In this document: one piece after another, positions 52,393-62,204 of the stretch
Layout of the letters: every line of letters starts with the position of its first letter
Position numbering within the stretch: the first letter of the stretch is position 1
Notes under the pieces: model-generated
Seen by the model: the letters and a program-made list of their open reading frames with translations, nothing else
Told to the model about the DNA's origin: nothing
The model's database searches: none
Position numbers and translations under genes: made by a program
Assembly (NCBI RefSeq): GCF_008802405.1
Contig: NZ_VZDO01000011.1
Coordinates: 62,001 to 126,000 of the forward strand
Origin: Plantimonas leprariae
GTDB lineage: Bacteria > Pseudomonadota > Alphaproteobacteria > Rhizobiales > Rhizobiaceae
DNA length: 64,000 nucleotides
Direction: 5' to 3'

Positions 52393-53223
52393 CTACTTCG
52401 CGCCCTTCAGGACCTCGTCGTTCGCCTTGGCGATCAGGGCGTCGACGGCGCCGGTGGCGACCTTCTCCTCGAGGAAGATGTTCACGACCTCGATGTCGGA
52501 GTAGGAAAGCTGGTGCGGCAGGCCGAAGGAGACGCCCTGCTTGGCGAGCGCCGGCTCCGGGTTGAGCGCCACGGCCCAGTCCGGGTTCGACTGGGTCAGG
52601 AGCTGGTTGGTGTCGGAGGCGTCGACCACGATGTCGGCGCGCCGGGACATGAGGGCGAGGCGCGTCTCGTCGTTGCTCGGCAGCCGCATGACCGTAGCCT
52701 GCTTGACCGCGGCCGAGATCGCCTTGTCCTGCGCGGTGCCGGACATCACGGCCATCGTCACGCCGGGCTTGTCGACGTCGGCGACCGACTTGGCCTCGCC
52801 GGCGAGCTTCGGGTTCTGCTTATTGTAGACCAGCGAGATCTGGTACTGCATCGCGGGGATCGAGAAGTTCACCGCCAGGGCACGGGCCGGCGTGCGGTTC
52901 AGGGCGAGCGAAACGTCCCACTTGCCCGCTTGGAGCCCGGCGACGATGTTGTCCCAGGTCGTGTCGACGAACTCGGGCTTCACCTTCAGCGTGTCGGCGA
53001 ACTCGCGGCAGAGGTCGGCGAAGAAGCCGGAATACTCTCCCGTCGCCGGGTCACGCATCACGTAGGGAGGGGCGACAGCGGCGCCGCAGCGCAGCACGCC
53101 AGCGCCCTGCACCTTCTGCCAGTATCCCTCGGCCGTCTGCGCGCTCGCGGTTCCCGCGAGGACGGCGGCGACGGCGAGGGCTGACAGGCCCCGCGCGGCG
53201 ATGGAAAGCAAGGTCGATCGCAT
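52393..53223 (-). CDS. ABC transporter substrate-binding protein, polar amino acid type
   Basis: 276 residues from ATG 53223, preceded by AAGGGG at a good distance. The signal peptide ends at GTASAQT. The mature protein has VLRCGAAVAPPYVMRDPATGEYSGFFADLCREFAD, the SBP_bac_3 opening. It binds a small amino acid in the periplasm; hydroxyproline or a related imino acid is the likely ligand from context. It is the first gene of the catabolic operon, directly behind the operator region at 53282-53360. Confidence 0.92.
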   Translation of the reverse strand: MRSTLLSIAARGLSALAVAAVLAGTASAQTAEGYWQKVQGAGVLRCGAAVAPPYVMRDPATGEYSGFFADLCREFADTLKVKPEFVDTTWDNIVAGLQAGKWDVSLALNRTPARALAVNFSIPAMQYQISLVYNKQNPKLAGEAKSVADVDKPGVTMAVMSGTAQDKAISAAVKQATVMRLPSNDETRLALMSRRADIVVDASDTNQLLTQSNPDWAVALNPEPALAKQGVSFGLPHQLSYSDIEVVNIFLEEKVATGAVDALIAKANDEVLKGAK

Positions 53224-53281
53224 TGGCACTCCCCTTGGCTGATCGTCGACGGCGGCGGGGCCATCGAGACCCGAAGGTTCA

Positions 53282-53360
53282 TGTCGTCACCGTGACGACA
53301 CACACAGCATTTGTCGTCATCGAGTCGACACTGTCAATAAAAAAGTACGACGTGTCGACA
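53282..53360. promoter_or_regulatory. GntR-type operators and importer promoter
   Basis: A perfect 9-1-9 palindrome TGTCGTCAC-C-GTGACGACA occupies 53282-53300. A weaker copy, TGTCG..CGACA, lies at 53312-53330, and TGTCGACA at 53353-53360. On the minus strand TTGACA (53337-53332) with ACAAAT 17 nt downstream is a candidate promoter for the importer operon, embedded among the palindromes. The divergent GntR protein is the likely ligand-responsive repressor. Confidence 0.65.
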
Positions 53361-53404
53361 AATGAGGCAGTTGCTGCTTATTTGGCCAAGGGAGGTGCGA
53401 TGCG

Positions 53405-54136
53405 GTGATCGAGGACGAGACGTCGATGGCGGAGCCGAGGCGCCCGAAGGGCACGAGTTGGAGGAGCGTCTACGACACGCTGCGCACCGACATCCTGTCG
53501 CTGGAGCTCGCGCCCGGCGACCTCCTCGACGAGAACACGCTCGCCGAGCGCTTCGACCTGTCGCGTTCGCCGGTGCGCGAGGCGCTGATCCGGTTGGCGG
53601 GCGAGGAGCTCGTCGTCACCCTGCCGAACCGCTCGACGATCGTCGCGCCGCTGGAGATCGACCGCTTCCCGAAATACGTCGAGGCGCTCGACGTCGCGCA
53701 GCGCATGAACACCCGGCTCGCCGCCGAGCTCCGGTCGGACGCCGACCTGAAGGCGCTAGTGCGCCGGGCCCGTGACTTCGAAGACGCGGTGCGGGAGGGG
53801 GACCATCTCCAGATGTCGGCGACCAACAAGGATTTCCACATGGCGGTTGCCCGGGCGGGGCAGAACCCGTTCCTCGCCGGCTTCTACGACCGCCTGCTCA
53901 ACCAGGGGCGGCGGATGCTGCACCTGCATTTCCGCTTCCTCGAGCGGACCGGCGACGGCTTCCTGCTGACCGACGAGCACGACGAGATGGTCGCCGCGAT
54001 CCGTGCCCGGGACGTGAAGCTCGCCGACGAGCTCGCGCACGCCCATACCCGGCAGTTCCGCGACAACTTCATGGACTACATGCGCGAGAACTACACGTCC
54101 GGCGTCTCGCTCGCGCCGCTCGCCGCGGCGGAGTAG
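53405..54136 (+). CDS. GntR/FadR-subfamily transcriptional regulator
   Basis: 243 residues from a GTG at 53405 with GGGAGG 9 nt upstream. The N-terminal winged helix has YDTLRTDILSLELAPGDLLDE, LAERFDLSRSPVREALIRLAGEELV (helix-turn-helix). The C-terminal helical FCD domain has NKDFHMAVARAGQNPFL and HDEMVAAIRARD, with metal-ligand His residues. It is divergent from the hydroxyproline operon and probably controls it through the palindromes between them. Confidence 0.92.
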   Translation: MIEDETSMAEPRRPKGTSWRSVYDTLRTDILSLELAPGDLLDENTLAERFDLSRSPVREALIRLAGEELVVTLPNRSTIVAPLEIDRFPKYVEALDVAQRMNTRLAAELRSDADLKALVRRARDFEDAVREGDHLQMSATNKDFHMAVARAGQNPFLAGFYDRLLNQGRRMLHLHFRFLERTGDGFLLTDEHDEMVAAIRARDVKLADELAHAHTRQFRDNFMDYMRENYTSGVSLAPLAAAE

Positions 54137-54367
54137 CGGAAGCCGAAAGTGTACCGGGATCGTCGCTCGATGGATCCAGGGAGTTGACGACCTACGCCAT
54201 CCAGCCGCGAAGCAACCCGGGAGGTCCTCCATCCCGGCTGCCCGTTACGGTGCGAGATGGCGAATTTCCCGACCGTCGATCTCGGGACATGGGCGCCGAT
54301 GGCGGACGTTGTCCCCGTCTCCAGCTCACCGTCGCGCCCAAGCGAGGCGAGGGCAGCCTTAGGCCGT

Positions 54368-55186
54368 ATGACGATGAAGCCTACCGAATACACCGTCTTT
54401 CAGAGCCGGGCGGGCGACCGCAACGATCTCGCCATTCCCGGTGCGAAAGCGATCGGGCAGGCGCTCGCTCGCAGGACGGGTGTCTCACCGACCGTGATCG
54501 GATCGCCGGCACCCGCGTTGAACGTGAACTGGCGCGAGGAGCTCGATGCTGCCCTGCCGGCGCTCAGGGCGATGCAGTCGCGCATGCATGACGTCCTTGC
54601 GTCCGGAGCGATCTCGATCGCCGCGACGAGCCGTTGCGCCGTGTCGCTGGCGACCTTGCCGGCCGTCGCGCAGCATCATCCGGCCGCCTGTGTCGTATGG
54701 TTCGACTCCCACGGCGATCTGAATACGCCCGGCTCCACGACCACGGGCTACCTTGGCGGCTTGGCTCTCGCCGCACCCGCTGGGCTCTGGGATTCGGGGT
54801 TGGGTTCCGGCTTGGGTCTGGATCGGATCGTGCTGGTCGGGCAGCGCGATCTCGATCCCTTCGAGCAAAGCGTGATCGGGGAGCACGGCATGGCGCACAT
54901 CGGGCCGGCCGCCGATCTCGCAAGCGAACTGCGGGACGCGGTCGCGGGACGACCGGTCTACGTGCACCTCGATTGCGACGTCCTCGATCCGGGCATCGTA
55001 CCGACGGACTACGTGCACGAGGGCGGGCTGTCGCTGGAGGACCTGCGGCTGTGCTGCACGGTGCTGGCACGGCACGAGTTCGTCGGGATCGAGATCGCCG
55101 AGTTCCAGTATGCATGGCAGACGGACGGCGATCCGGTCTCGCCTGAGTTCTTGCTGGACGCCGTCGCCCCGCTGCTGGAGCCGTGA
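54368..55186 (+). CDS. Arginase-family protein with an altered metal site
   Basis: 272 residues from ATG 54368 (MTMKPTEYTVFQSRAGDRN); an ATG at 54374 is equally possible. It keeps the arginase metal motifs VVWFDSHGDLNTPG (D-x-H-x-D) and VHLDCDVLDPGIVP (D-x-D). The usual GGDH or GGDC motif, which supplies the first metal ligand, is replaced by ATSRCAV. It may therefore be a divergent ureohydrolase or be inactive. It follows the GntR gene by 231 nt of mostly non-coding DNA. Confidence 0.75.
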   Translation: MTMKPTEYTVFQSRAGDRNDLAIPGAKAIGQALARRTGVSPTVIGSPAPALNVNWREELDAALPALRAMQSRMHDVLASGAISIAATSRCAVSLATLPAVAQHHPAACVVWFDSHGDLNTPGSTTTGYLGGLALAAPAGLWDSGLGSGLGLDRIVLVGQRDLDPFEQSVIGEHGMAHIGPAADLASELRDAVAGRPVYVHLDCDVLDPGIVPTDYVHEGGLSLEDLRLCCTVLARHEFVGIEIAEFQYAWQTDGDPVSPEFLLDAVAPLLEP

Positions 55187-55264
55187 GCTTCACTGGACGC
55201 TCGGCACCGTCTCCTTGGCGCGGGCGACGAGGGTCCGGCGATTGCGAGCGTCGAGAACGATGCA

Positions 55265-55819
55265 TCAGAACGTCGGCGGCGTGCAGGCGCTGACGACCTC
55301 GCAGGGGACGGGGCCGACGCAGCGGAAGCGGTGGGGCCGCCGGCTCTCGAAATAGTATGCGTCCCCGGGACCGAGGATGCGCCGCTCGTCCTCCACCGTC
55401 ACCTCCAGCCGACCCGTAAGGACGATGCCGCCTTCCTCGCCCTCGTGGACGAGCGGCACCTTTCCCGTGTCCGCGCCCGGCTGGTAGCATTCCCTAAGAA
55501 TCTGAAGGGATCGTGCGAACAGGTCGTCGCCGACCTGCCGGTACGAGATCGCGCCCTTGCCGATCTCGACCAGTTCTTCCGCCTGATAGAACGCCTTCCG
55601 CAACCGTTCCGGCTCAAAGGCGAAGAACTCGGCGAGGCCGATCGGGATGCCGTCGAGGATGCGCTTCAGCGCCCCGACCGACGGGTTCGTGGCGTTCGCC
55701 TCGATCAGCGACACCGTCGAGTTCGTGACGCCCGCTCGCTTCGCGAGCTTGCGCTGCGACAGGCCGTGCACCATGCGCAAGTGGCGCAGGCGCCCACCGA
55801 TGTCGACGGCATCCACCAT
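55265..55819 (-). CDS. XRE-cupin transcriptional regulator (PuuR-like)
   Basis: 184 residues. The N-terminal helix-turn-helix reads LRHLRMVHGLSQRKLAKRAGVTNSTVSLIEAN. The C-terminal cupin_2 domain has LVHEGEEGGIVLTGRLEV and ILGPGDAYYFESRRPHRF. It matches PuuR-type regulators of amine and amino-acid catabolism. Divergent from the aminotransferase gene; the inverted repeat CTTTCG-N4-CGAAAG at 55883-55898 in the shared 141-nt region is a candidate operator. Confidence 0.88.
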   Translation of the reverse strand: MVDAVDIGGRLRHLRMVHGLSQRKLAKRAGVTNSTVSLIEANATNPSVGALKRILDGIPIGLAEFFAFEPERLRKAFYQAEELVEIGKGAISYRQVGDDLFARSLQILRECYQPGADTGKVPLVHEGEEGGIVLTGRLEVTVEDERRILGPGDAYYFESRRPHRFRCVGPVPCEVVSACTPPTF

Positions 55820-55960
55820 CCAGCCCCGTTCTCCCTGTTCGAAATCCGCAACAGTTTCTCTTTCCGTCCAGCTAGGTCAAGCCTTTCGGCGACGAAAGAA
55901 AAGGACTTGTTGGAACGGCAAATCACTGGCCTTGTCCGCGCATCCCTTCGGAGGCCCGAC

Positions 55961-57298
55961 ATGAACGTCCACGCGAAGCCGAACGCGCCGGTGCTCGACA
56001 GCTACTGGATGCCGTTCACCGCCAACCGCCAGTTCAAGGCGGCGCCGCGCATGCTCGTCTCCGCCGAGGGCATGCACTACACGAGCGACGATGGCCGCCG
56101 CGTGCTCGACGGCACGGCGGGTCTCTGGTGCGTCAACGCCGGGCACGGCCGCCGCGAGATCGCGAGCGCGGTGGAGCGCCAGCTTTCCGCGCTCGACTAC
56201 GCGCCCTCGTTCCAGATGGGGCATCCCGTCGCCTTCGACTTCGCCGAACGGCTCGCCGCCATTGCGCCGGGGCCGGAAGGCAGGAAGCTCGACCGCGTGT
56301 TCTTCACCGGCTCCGGCTCCGAGTCGGTCGACACCGCGCTGAAGATCGCGGTCGCCTACCAGCGGACGATCGGACAGGGGACGCGCACGCGCCTCATCGG
56401 GCGCGAGCGCGGCTACCACGGCGTCGGCTTCGGCGGCATCTCGGTCGGCGGTCTCGTCAACAACCGCCGCGTCTTTCCGCAGCTTCCCGGCACCGACCAT
56501 CTGCGCCATACCCACGACATCGCCCGCAACAGCTTCGTGCGCGGCCAGCCTGAACACGGCGCCGAGCTCGCCGACGATCTGGAACGCCTCGTTGCCCTGC
56601 ATGGCGCCGAGACGATCGCCGCCTGCATCGTCGAGCCGGTGGCGGGCTCCACCGGCGTCCTCGTGCCGCCGAAGGGCTACCTCGAACGGCTCCGCGCGAT
56701 CTGCGACCGGCACGGTATCTTGCTTGTCTTCGATGAGGTCATCACCGGGTTCGGCCGGCTCGGCGCGCCCTTCGCGGCCGACCATTTCGGCGTCCTGCCC
56801 GACCTCGTCACGACAGCGAAGGGCTTGACCAACGGCGCGTTGCCGATGGGCGCGGTGTTCGCCGGCCGCCACGTCCACGACGCGCTGATGCAGGGACCGG
56901 AAGGCGCGATCGAGCTGTTCCACGGCTACACCTATTCCGGCCATCCGGCGGCCTGCGCCGCGGGCATCGCCACGCTCGACATCTACGAGAGCGAGGGGCT
57001 GCTGACACGTGTCGCCGCCATCCAGGAAGACTGGCACGCGGCGATCCACTCGCTCGCCGACCTGCCGAACGTCGTCGACATCCGCACGATCGGGCTGATC
57101 GCCGGCATCGAGCTGAAGTCGAGGGACGGCGCGATGGGCGCCCGCGCCTACGACGTCTTCGTCGACTGCTTCGAGAAGGGCCTCCTCATCCGCGTCACCG
57201 GCGAGATCGTCGCGCTGTCGCCGCCGCTGATCGCCGAGACCGGGCACATCCACGAGATGGTCGAGACGCTCCGCGCGTCGATCGAGACCATTCGATGA
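55961..57298 (+). CDS. Omega-amino acid:pyruvate aminotransferase
   Basis: 445 residues from ATG 55961, with GGAGG 7 nt upstream. A class III PLP enzyme: YWMPFTANRQFKAAPRM at the N-terminus, GSGSESVDTALKIA, the PLP-Asp motif LLVFDEVITGFGRLG and Schiff-base Lys in TTAKGLTNGALPMG. It resembles beta-alanine:pyruvate transaminases, producing malonate semialdehyde. The next gene, mmsA, would process that product, 45 nt downstream. Confidence 0.92.
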   Translation: MNVHAKPNAPVLDSYWMPFTANRQFKAAPRMLVSAEGMHYTSDDGRRVLDGTAGLWCVNAGHGRREIASAVERQLSALDYAPSFQMGHPVAFDFAERLAAIAPGPEGRKLDRVFFTGSGSESVDTALKIAVAYQRTIGQGTRTRLIGRERGYHGVGFGGISVGGLVNNRRVFPQLPGTDHLRHTHDIARNSFVRGQPEHGAELADDLERLVALHGAETIAACIVEPVAGSTGVLVPPKGYLERLRAICDRHGILLVFDEVITGFGRLGAPFAADHFGVLPDLVTTAKGLTNGALPMGAVFAGRHVHDALMQGPEGAIELFHGYTYSGHPAACAAGIATLDIYESEGLLTRVAAIQEDWHAAIHSLADLPNVVDIRTIGLIAGIELKSRDGAMGARAYDVFVDCFEKGLLIRVTGEIVALSPPLIAETGHIHEMVETLRASIETIR

Positions 57299-57343
57299 CC
57301 GCCGATCGTCGGTCGCAGCACATGGAACAGGCGAGTTGAGACC

Positions 57344-58840
57344 ATGAACGACATCGGGCATTTCATCGGCGGTGCGCGGGTTGCGGGCATGTCGGGGCGC
57401 CATGCGGACGTCTTCAACCCCGCGACGGGGCAGGCGACGGGGCGGGTCGCGCTGGCATCGGCTGCCGAATTGCAGCGGGCGGTCGACGGGGCTCTGGCCG
57501 CGCAGCCGAAGTGGGCCGCGACCAACCCGCAGCGCCGGGCGCGGGTGTTCATGCGCTTCGTCGCGCTCCTCAACCAGCACATGACCGAGCTGACCGAACT
57601 GCTGTCGTCCGAGCACGGCAAGACGGTGGAGGACTCGAAGGGCGACATCGTGCGCGGGCTCGAGGTCGCCGAGTTCGTCTGCGGCATTCCGCACCTGATG
57701 AAGAGCGAGTTCACCGAAGGGGCGGGGCCGGGCATCGACATGTACTCGATCCGCCAGGCCGTCGGGATCGGGGCCGGCATCACGCCGTTCAACTTCCCCG
57801 CCATGATCCCGATGTGGATGTTCGCTCCCGCCATCGCCTGCGGCAACGCCTTCATCCTGAAGCCGAGCGAGCGCGATCCCTCCGTGCCGCTGCGCCTCGC
57901 GGAACTGATGATGGAGGCGGGTCTGCCGGCCGGCGTCCTGCAGGTCGTCAACGGCGACAAGGAGGCGGTCGACGGCATCCTCGGGCATCCCGACATCGGC
58001 GCGGTGAGCTTCGTCGGCTCGACCCCGATCGCGAGCTACGTCTATTCCGAGGCTGCGAAGACGGGCAAGCGCGCGCAGTGCTTCGGCGGCGCGAAGAACC
58101 ACATGATCATCCTGCCGGACGCCGACCTCGACATGGCGGCGGACGCTCTTATCGGCGCGGGCTACGGCTCGGCTGGCGAGCGCTGCATGGCGATCTCGGT
58201 GGCCGTGCCCGTCGGCGAGGCGACCGCGGACGCGCTGATCGAGAAGCTCGTGCCGAAGGTCGAGGCGCTGAAGATCGGCCCCTACACCGACGAGACCGCC
58301 GATTACGGCCCGGTGGTGACGAAGGCGGCGAAGGAGAAGATCCTGAGCCTCGTCGAGAAGGGCGTCGCGGAGGGCGCGGAACTCGTGGTCGACGGCCGGA
58401 ACTTCCGGATGCAGGGCTACGAGGACGGCTTCTTCGTCGGCTCGTGCCTCTTCGACCGGGTGACGCCGGACATGGAAATCTACCGCCAAGAAATCTTCGG
58501 GCCGGTCCTCAGCGTGGTGCGCGCGAAGGACTACGAGGAGGCGCTGTCGCTGCCGACCCAGCATGAGTACGGCAACGGCGTCGCGATCTACACGCGCGAC
58601 GGCGATGCGGCGCGCGACTTCGCGAGCAGAGTGCCGATCGGGATGATCGGGGTGAACGTGCCGATCCCCACCCCGCTCGCCTACCACTCGTTCGGCGGCT
58701 GGAAGCGCTCCGTCTTCGGCGACCTCAACCAGCACGGACCCGACGCCATCAAGTTCTGGACCCGAACCAAGACCGTCACGAGCCGCTGGCCCTCCGGCAT
58801 CAAACAGGGCGCCGAATTCTCCATGCCCGTCATGCGCTGA
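57344..58840 (+). CDS. mmsA: Methylmalonate/malonate-semialdehyde dehydrogenase (CoA-acylating)
   Basis: 498 residues. It has the MmsA-specific start GHFIGGARVAGMSGRHADVFNPATG, the nucleotide-binding GITPFNFPAMIPMWM, catalytic Cys in GERCMAISVAV, and the end SFGGWKRSVFGDLNQHGPDAIKFWTRTK. It oxidatively decarboxylates malonate or methylmalonate semialdehyde to acetyl- or propionyl-CoA. Together with the aminotransferase it completes beta-alanine breakdown. Confidence 0.94.
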   Translation: MNDIGHFIGGARVAGMSGRHADVFNPATGQATGRVALASAAELQRAVDGALAAQPKWAATNPQRRARVFMRFVALLNQHMTELTELLSSEHGKTVEDSKGDIVRGLEVAEFVCGIPHLMKSEFTEGAGPGIDMYSIRQAVGIGAGITPFNFPAMIPMWMFAPAIACGNAFILKPSERDPSVPLRLAELMMEAGLPAGVLQVVNGDKEAVDGILGHPDIGAVSFVGSTPIASYVYSEAAKTGKRAQCFGGAKNHMIILPDADLDMAADALIGAGYGSAGERCMAISVAVPVGEATADALIEKLVPKVEALKIGPYTDETADYGPVVTKAAKEKILSLVEKGVAEGAELVVDGRNFRMQGYEDGFFVGSCLFDRVTPDMEIYRQEIFGPVLSVVRAKDYEEALSLPTQHEYGNGVAIYTRDGDAARDFASRVPIGMIGVNVPIPTPLAYHSFGGWKRSVFGDLNQHGPDAIKFWTRTKTVTSRWPSGIKQGAEFSMPVMR

Positions 58841-58864
58841 CAAGCGCGGCAGGGAAACGAGAAG

Positions 58865-58889
58865 GGCCGGGAGCGATCCCGGCCTTTTT
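58865..58889 (+). terminator. Rho-independent terminator after mmsA
   Basis: GGCCGGGA-GCGA-TCCCGGCC forms a perfect 8-bp stem with a 4-nt loop, followed by TTTTT. It lies 25 nt after the mmsA stop and 33 nt before the end of the convergent dadA gene. Confidence 0.92.
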
Positions 58890-58921
58890 GGTGCCCAGCG
58901 ATTGGAAGCACGCGACGGGGA

Positions 58922-60175
58922 TCAGGCGGCGTATCGGGAAACGCCGAGGTCGCGGGCGTCGATGTCGGGCGACCGGTCCGAGACGAGGTCGGCGACGAGC
59001 TTGGCCGAGCCGCAACTCATGGTCCAACCGAGCGTGCCGTGCCCGGTGTTGAGGAAGAGGCCCTTCACGTGCGTCGGGCCGATCACGGGCGTGCCGTCCG
59101 GCGTCATCGGTCGGAGCCCCGACCAGAACGAGGCGCGGGACAGGTCGCCTCCCGGGAAGAGGTCGGAGACGGAGTGCTCCAGCGTCCGTCGCCGACGTTC
59201 CGGGCGGTCGTTGGTGAAGCCGGAAATCTCCGCCATGCCGCCGACCCGGATGCGGTCGCCGAGCCGGGTGATCGCGATCTTGAAGGTCTCGTCCATGACG
59301 GTCGACTCCGGTGCCAGCGCCTCGTCGACGATCGGGATCGTCAGCGAGTAGCCCTTCACCGGGTAGACCGGCAGCCGGATGCCGAACGGGGCGACCATTG
59401 CCGGCGAATGCGAGCCGAGCGCCACCACGACCGCATCGGCGCGGACCATGCCCCGGTCGGTCTCGACGCCCGCGGTCCGACCGTTCCGGACGAAGACGTT
59501 CCGGATCGCCCGGCCCCACTCGAAGGATACGCCGCGCCCAGCGGCGACGTCCGCTAGGGCGTTCGTGAACTTGAAGCAGTCGCCGGTCTCGTCCCGGGGG
59601 GTGAGAAGTCCGCCGACGATCCGGTCGCGCGCGTGGAACAGCGCCGGCTCGACGCGAACGCAACCTTGCGGGTCCAGCACCTCGTAGGGCACGCCGTCGG
59701 CCGCCAGCGCCTTCTGGTCCTTGAGCGAGGCGTCGAGCTGAGCCTCCGTGCGAAAGAGCTGGAGCGTGCCCCGCATGCGCTGGTCGTAGGCGACGTTGGT
59801 GTCGCGCCGGACCTCCGCCAGCGCGAGACGGCTGTAGTCGGACAGGCGCAGCATGCGGCCCTTGTTCAGCGCGTAGCGCCCCGACGTGCAGTTGCGCAGC
59901 ATCGCGGTGAGCCAGCGCAGCATGGCCGCATCGAGCTTGGGCCTGAGGATCAGCGGCGCGTGCTCCATCAGGAGCCACTTCACCGCCTTCTTCGGGATGC
60001 CGGGAGCCGCCCACGGGGAGCAGTAACCGAACGAGACCTCGCCCGCGTTGGCAAAACTCGTCTCCAGCGCCGGTCCGTCCTGCCGGTCGATCACCGTCAC
60101 CTCGTGACCGGCCCTCGCCAAGTACCAGGCGGAGGTCACGCCGATCACGCCGGCGCCGAGAACGGCGACCTTCAC
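58922..60175 (-). CDS. dadA: D-amino acid dehydrogenase
   Basis: 417 residues from a GTG at 60175 that overlaps the alr stop (GTGA). It has the FAD motif [50 protein letters not shown] (the classical DadA stretch) and the C-terminal [18 protein letters not shown] and [22 protein letters not shown]. It oxidises D-alanine to pyruvate and feeds electrons to the respiratory chain. With alr it degrades L-alanine. Confidence 0.94.
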   Translation of the reverse strand: MKVAVLGAGVIGVTSAWYLARAGHEVTVIDRQDGPALETSFANAGEVSFGYCSPWAAPGIPKKAVKWLLMEHAPLILRPKLDAAMLRWLTAMLRNCTSGRYALNKGRMLRLSDYSRLALAEVRRDTNVAYDQRMRGTLQLFRTEAQLDASLKDQKALAADGVPYEVLDPQGCVRVEPALFHARDRIVGGLLTPRDETGDCFKFTNALADVAAGRGVSFEWGRAIRNVFVRNGRTAGVETDRGMVRADAVVVALGSHSPAMVAPFGIRLPVYPVKGYSLTIPIVDEALAPESTVMDETFKIAITRLGDRIRVGGMAEISGFTNDRPERRRRTLEHSVSDLFPGGDLSRASFWSGLRPMTPDGTPVIGPTHVKGLFLNTGHGTLGWTMSCGSAKLVADLVSDRSPDIDARDLGVSRYAA

Positions 60176-61350
60176 GAAGCCGCTCCCGTCCCGTCGTTGA
60201 CGTATCGGCGCTCGAAGCGACGGCCAAGCGACGTCAGGATCTCGTAGGGGATCGTGTCCGCCGCCGCCGCCACCGCGTCCACCCCCTGGCGCGGGCCGAC
60301 GAGGTCCACGAGATCGCCGGGCCGCAGCCCGGCGTCGCCCGCGTCGAGAACGATCGAGTCCATCGACACCCGCCCGACGATCGGCAGCCGCGCGTCGCCG
60401 GCCCAGGCCGCGATGCGGCCGCCGAGCCGCCGCGGCCAGCCGTCGGCGTAGCCGATGCCGATCGTGGCGAGCCGCATCGCTTTGCTGGCGACCGCCGCGT
60501 GCCCGTAGCCGATCCCAGTGCCGGACGGCACGTCCCGGACCTGGACGACGCGCGCCTGGAGCCGGGCGACCGCCCGCATCGGGTTCGGTCCCGTCCCGGC
60601 GAACGGCTTGCCGCCGTAGAGCGCGATGCCGGGGCGCACGAGGTCGAAATGGTAGTGCTCGCCGAGGAATATGCCGGCGGAGTTGGCGAGCGAGCGCGGC
60701 GCGTCCGGCAGCATGGCGGACAATTCGGTGAAGCGGCCGAGCTGCGCGGCGTTGGCCGGGTGGTTCCGCTCGTCCGCGCACGCGAGGTGACTCATGACGA
60801 GACGCACGTCGATCCCCTCCAGGAAGCCGCGGTCGCGACCGATGGCCTCGACGTCGGACGGCGAGAGACCCAATCGCGCCATCCCGCTGTCGACCTGGAG
60901 GGCGGCGGGAAGGCGCTTGCCCCGTCGCCGGGCTTCGCGCGACCACCGAGCGACCTGGTCGAGCGAGTTGAGCACCGGCTGGATCCCCGCGTCGGCGCAT
61001 CGCGCCTCCGCGCCGGGGGAGAGGCCGTTCAGGACGAGGATGTCCGCCCCCGGCAGCCCGCCGAGCAGGGCGAGCGCCTCGGCGAGGTGCGCGACGAAGA
61101 AGGTGCGGCAGCCGCTCGCGAACAGCGTCCCCGCGACGGGAGAGGCGCCGAGCCCGTAGCCGTCGGCCTTGACGACGCCCGCGACCGTGGCGTGTGGCGC
61201 CCGTTCGGCGAGCAGGCGACGATTGGCGGCGAGGGCAACGAGATCGATCGTCAGGACGCCCGCGGTCCCGTCGCCGCCGGAGCGCGGGTCCGGGTCGCGG
61301 ACCGCGCGCCCGGCCATGTCGCGCGTCGACGCCATCGCTGCCGCACCCAT
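60172..61350 (-). CDS. alr: Alanine racemase
   Basis: 392 residues from ATG 61350, with GGGAGG 8 nt upstream. The PLP Lys is in [13 protein letters not shown], the conserved [13 protein letters not shown]-like segment and the catalytic Tyr region in [14 protein letters not shown] are present, and [12 protein letters not shown] follows. It interconverts L- and D-alanine. Located with dadA under a divergent Lrp regulator, it is the catabolic alanine racemase (DadX role) rather than the cell-wall one, by context. Confidence 0.92.
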   Translation of the reverse strand: MGAAAMASTRDMAGRAVRDPDPRSGGDGTAGVLTIDLVALAANRRLLAERAPHATVAGVVKADGYGLGASPVAGTLFASGCRTFFVAHLAEALALLGGLPGADILVLNGLSPGAEARCADAGIQPVLNSLDQVARWSREARRRGKRLPAALQVDSGMARLGLSPSDVEAIGRDRGFLEGIDVRLVMSHLACADERNHPANAAQLGRFTELSAMLPDAPRSLANSAGIFLGEHYHFDLVRPGIALYGGKPFAGTGPNPMRAVARLQARVVQVRDVPSGTGIGYGHAAVASKAMRLATIGIGYADGWPRRLGGRIAAWAGDARLPIVGRVSMDSIVLDAGDAGLRPGDLVDLVGPRQGVDAVAAAADTIPYEILTSLGRRFERRYVNDGTGAAS

Positions 61351-61474
61351 CGTGTCGCCTCCCGAGTCGAGACGGCATGATGGTCGAACGATCGCCGAAT
61401 GTCCGCGCTTTCGTCCGCCGTTCGTGCGATATCTCCCGTCCCATTTGATGCAACGTTCGAAAGGAAGCAACGTC

Positions 61475-61918
61475 GTGCCGACGCTCGACAGCATCGACCG
61501 CAACATCGTGAGGGCGTTGCGCCGCAACGCGCGGGTGACGAACGTGCAGCTCGCGGCGGAGGTCGGCCTGTCGCCGTCCGCGTGCCTGCGTCGCGTCCAG
61601 ATCCTGGAGGCACAGGGGACCATCCGCGGGTACACCGCGGTGGTGTCGGGCGCGGGTGCCGGGGCGGACGCCCAGGTGGTCATCGTCCGGATCAGCTTGG
61701 AGCGGCAGACGGAGGACGTCCTGAACCGCTTCGAGGCGGACGTGCTGAAACACCCGGAGATCCGCGAGTGCTACCTGATGACCGGGGAGGAGGATTACCT
61801 CCTGCGCGTCGAGGCGGACGGGGCGGGCGACTACGAGCGCATCCACAAGGAGGTGCTGTCGCGCCTGCCCGGCGTCCAGCGCATCAACTCGAGCTTCGCC
61901 ATCCGCAGCGTCGTTTGA
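61475..61918 (+). CDS. Lrp/AsnC-family regulator of alr-dadA
   Basis: 147 residues from a GTG at 61475 with AAGGAAG upstream; an ATG at 61448 is less likely. The helix-turn-helix reads [32 protein letters not shown]. The C-terminal RAM domain has [36 protein letters not shown]. It is divergent from alr-dadA (124 nt between starts), the arrangement of DadR/BkdR-like alanine-responsive activators. Confidence 0.9.
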   Translation: MPTLDSIDRNIVRALRRNARVTNVQLAAEVGLSPSACLRRVQILEAQGTIRGYTAVVSGAGAGADAQVVIVRISLERQTEDVLNRFEADVLKHPEIRECYLMTGEEDYLLRVEADGAGDYERIHKEVLSRLPGVQRINSSFAIRSVV

Positions 61919-62204
61919 GGAATGCGCCGGTGCGGTTCGCCGCCGACGCGCCGCCTATCCGCCCGCGTCGGACCGGAAAGCGGCAATTACGGGCGCCGCG
62001 GTTTGACCGGACGTTCGGCGGGGTGACCGCGCTGTCGCTCGCCGACATTCCCGGGGAACGACTGCGGGATGCCTGCCCGGATGCGGACGACGCCGCGATG
62101 CCCGATGCGGCTCCGGCGGACGGTCGCGGCGCGAGCGTCGGGTAGGACGCGGCGCCCGCCGCCGACCGGCGACACCGCCCACGGGGGCTGACTCGGATCC
62201 GCCC

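Noticed and set aside
55877-58843. 988-codon minus-strand open frame
   Set aside because: Antisense to the aminotransferase and mmsA genes, with no family motifs, while the plus strand has intact enzyme signatures.
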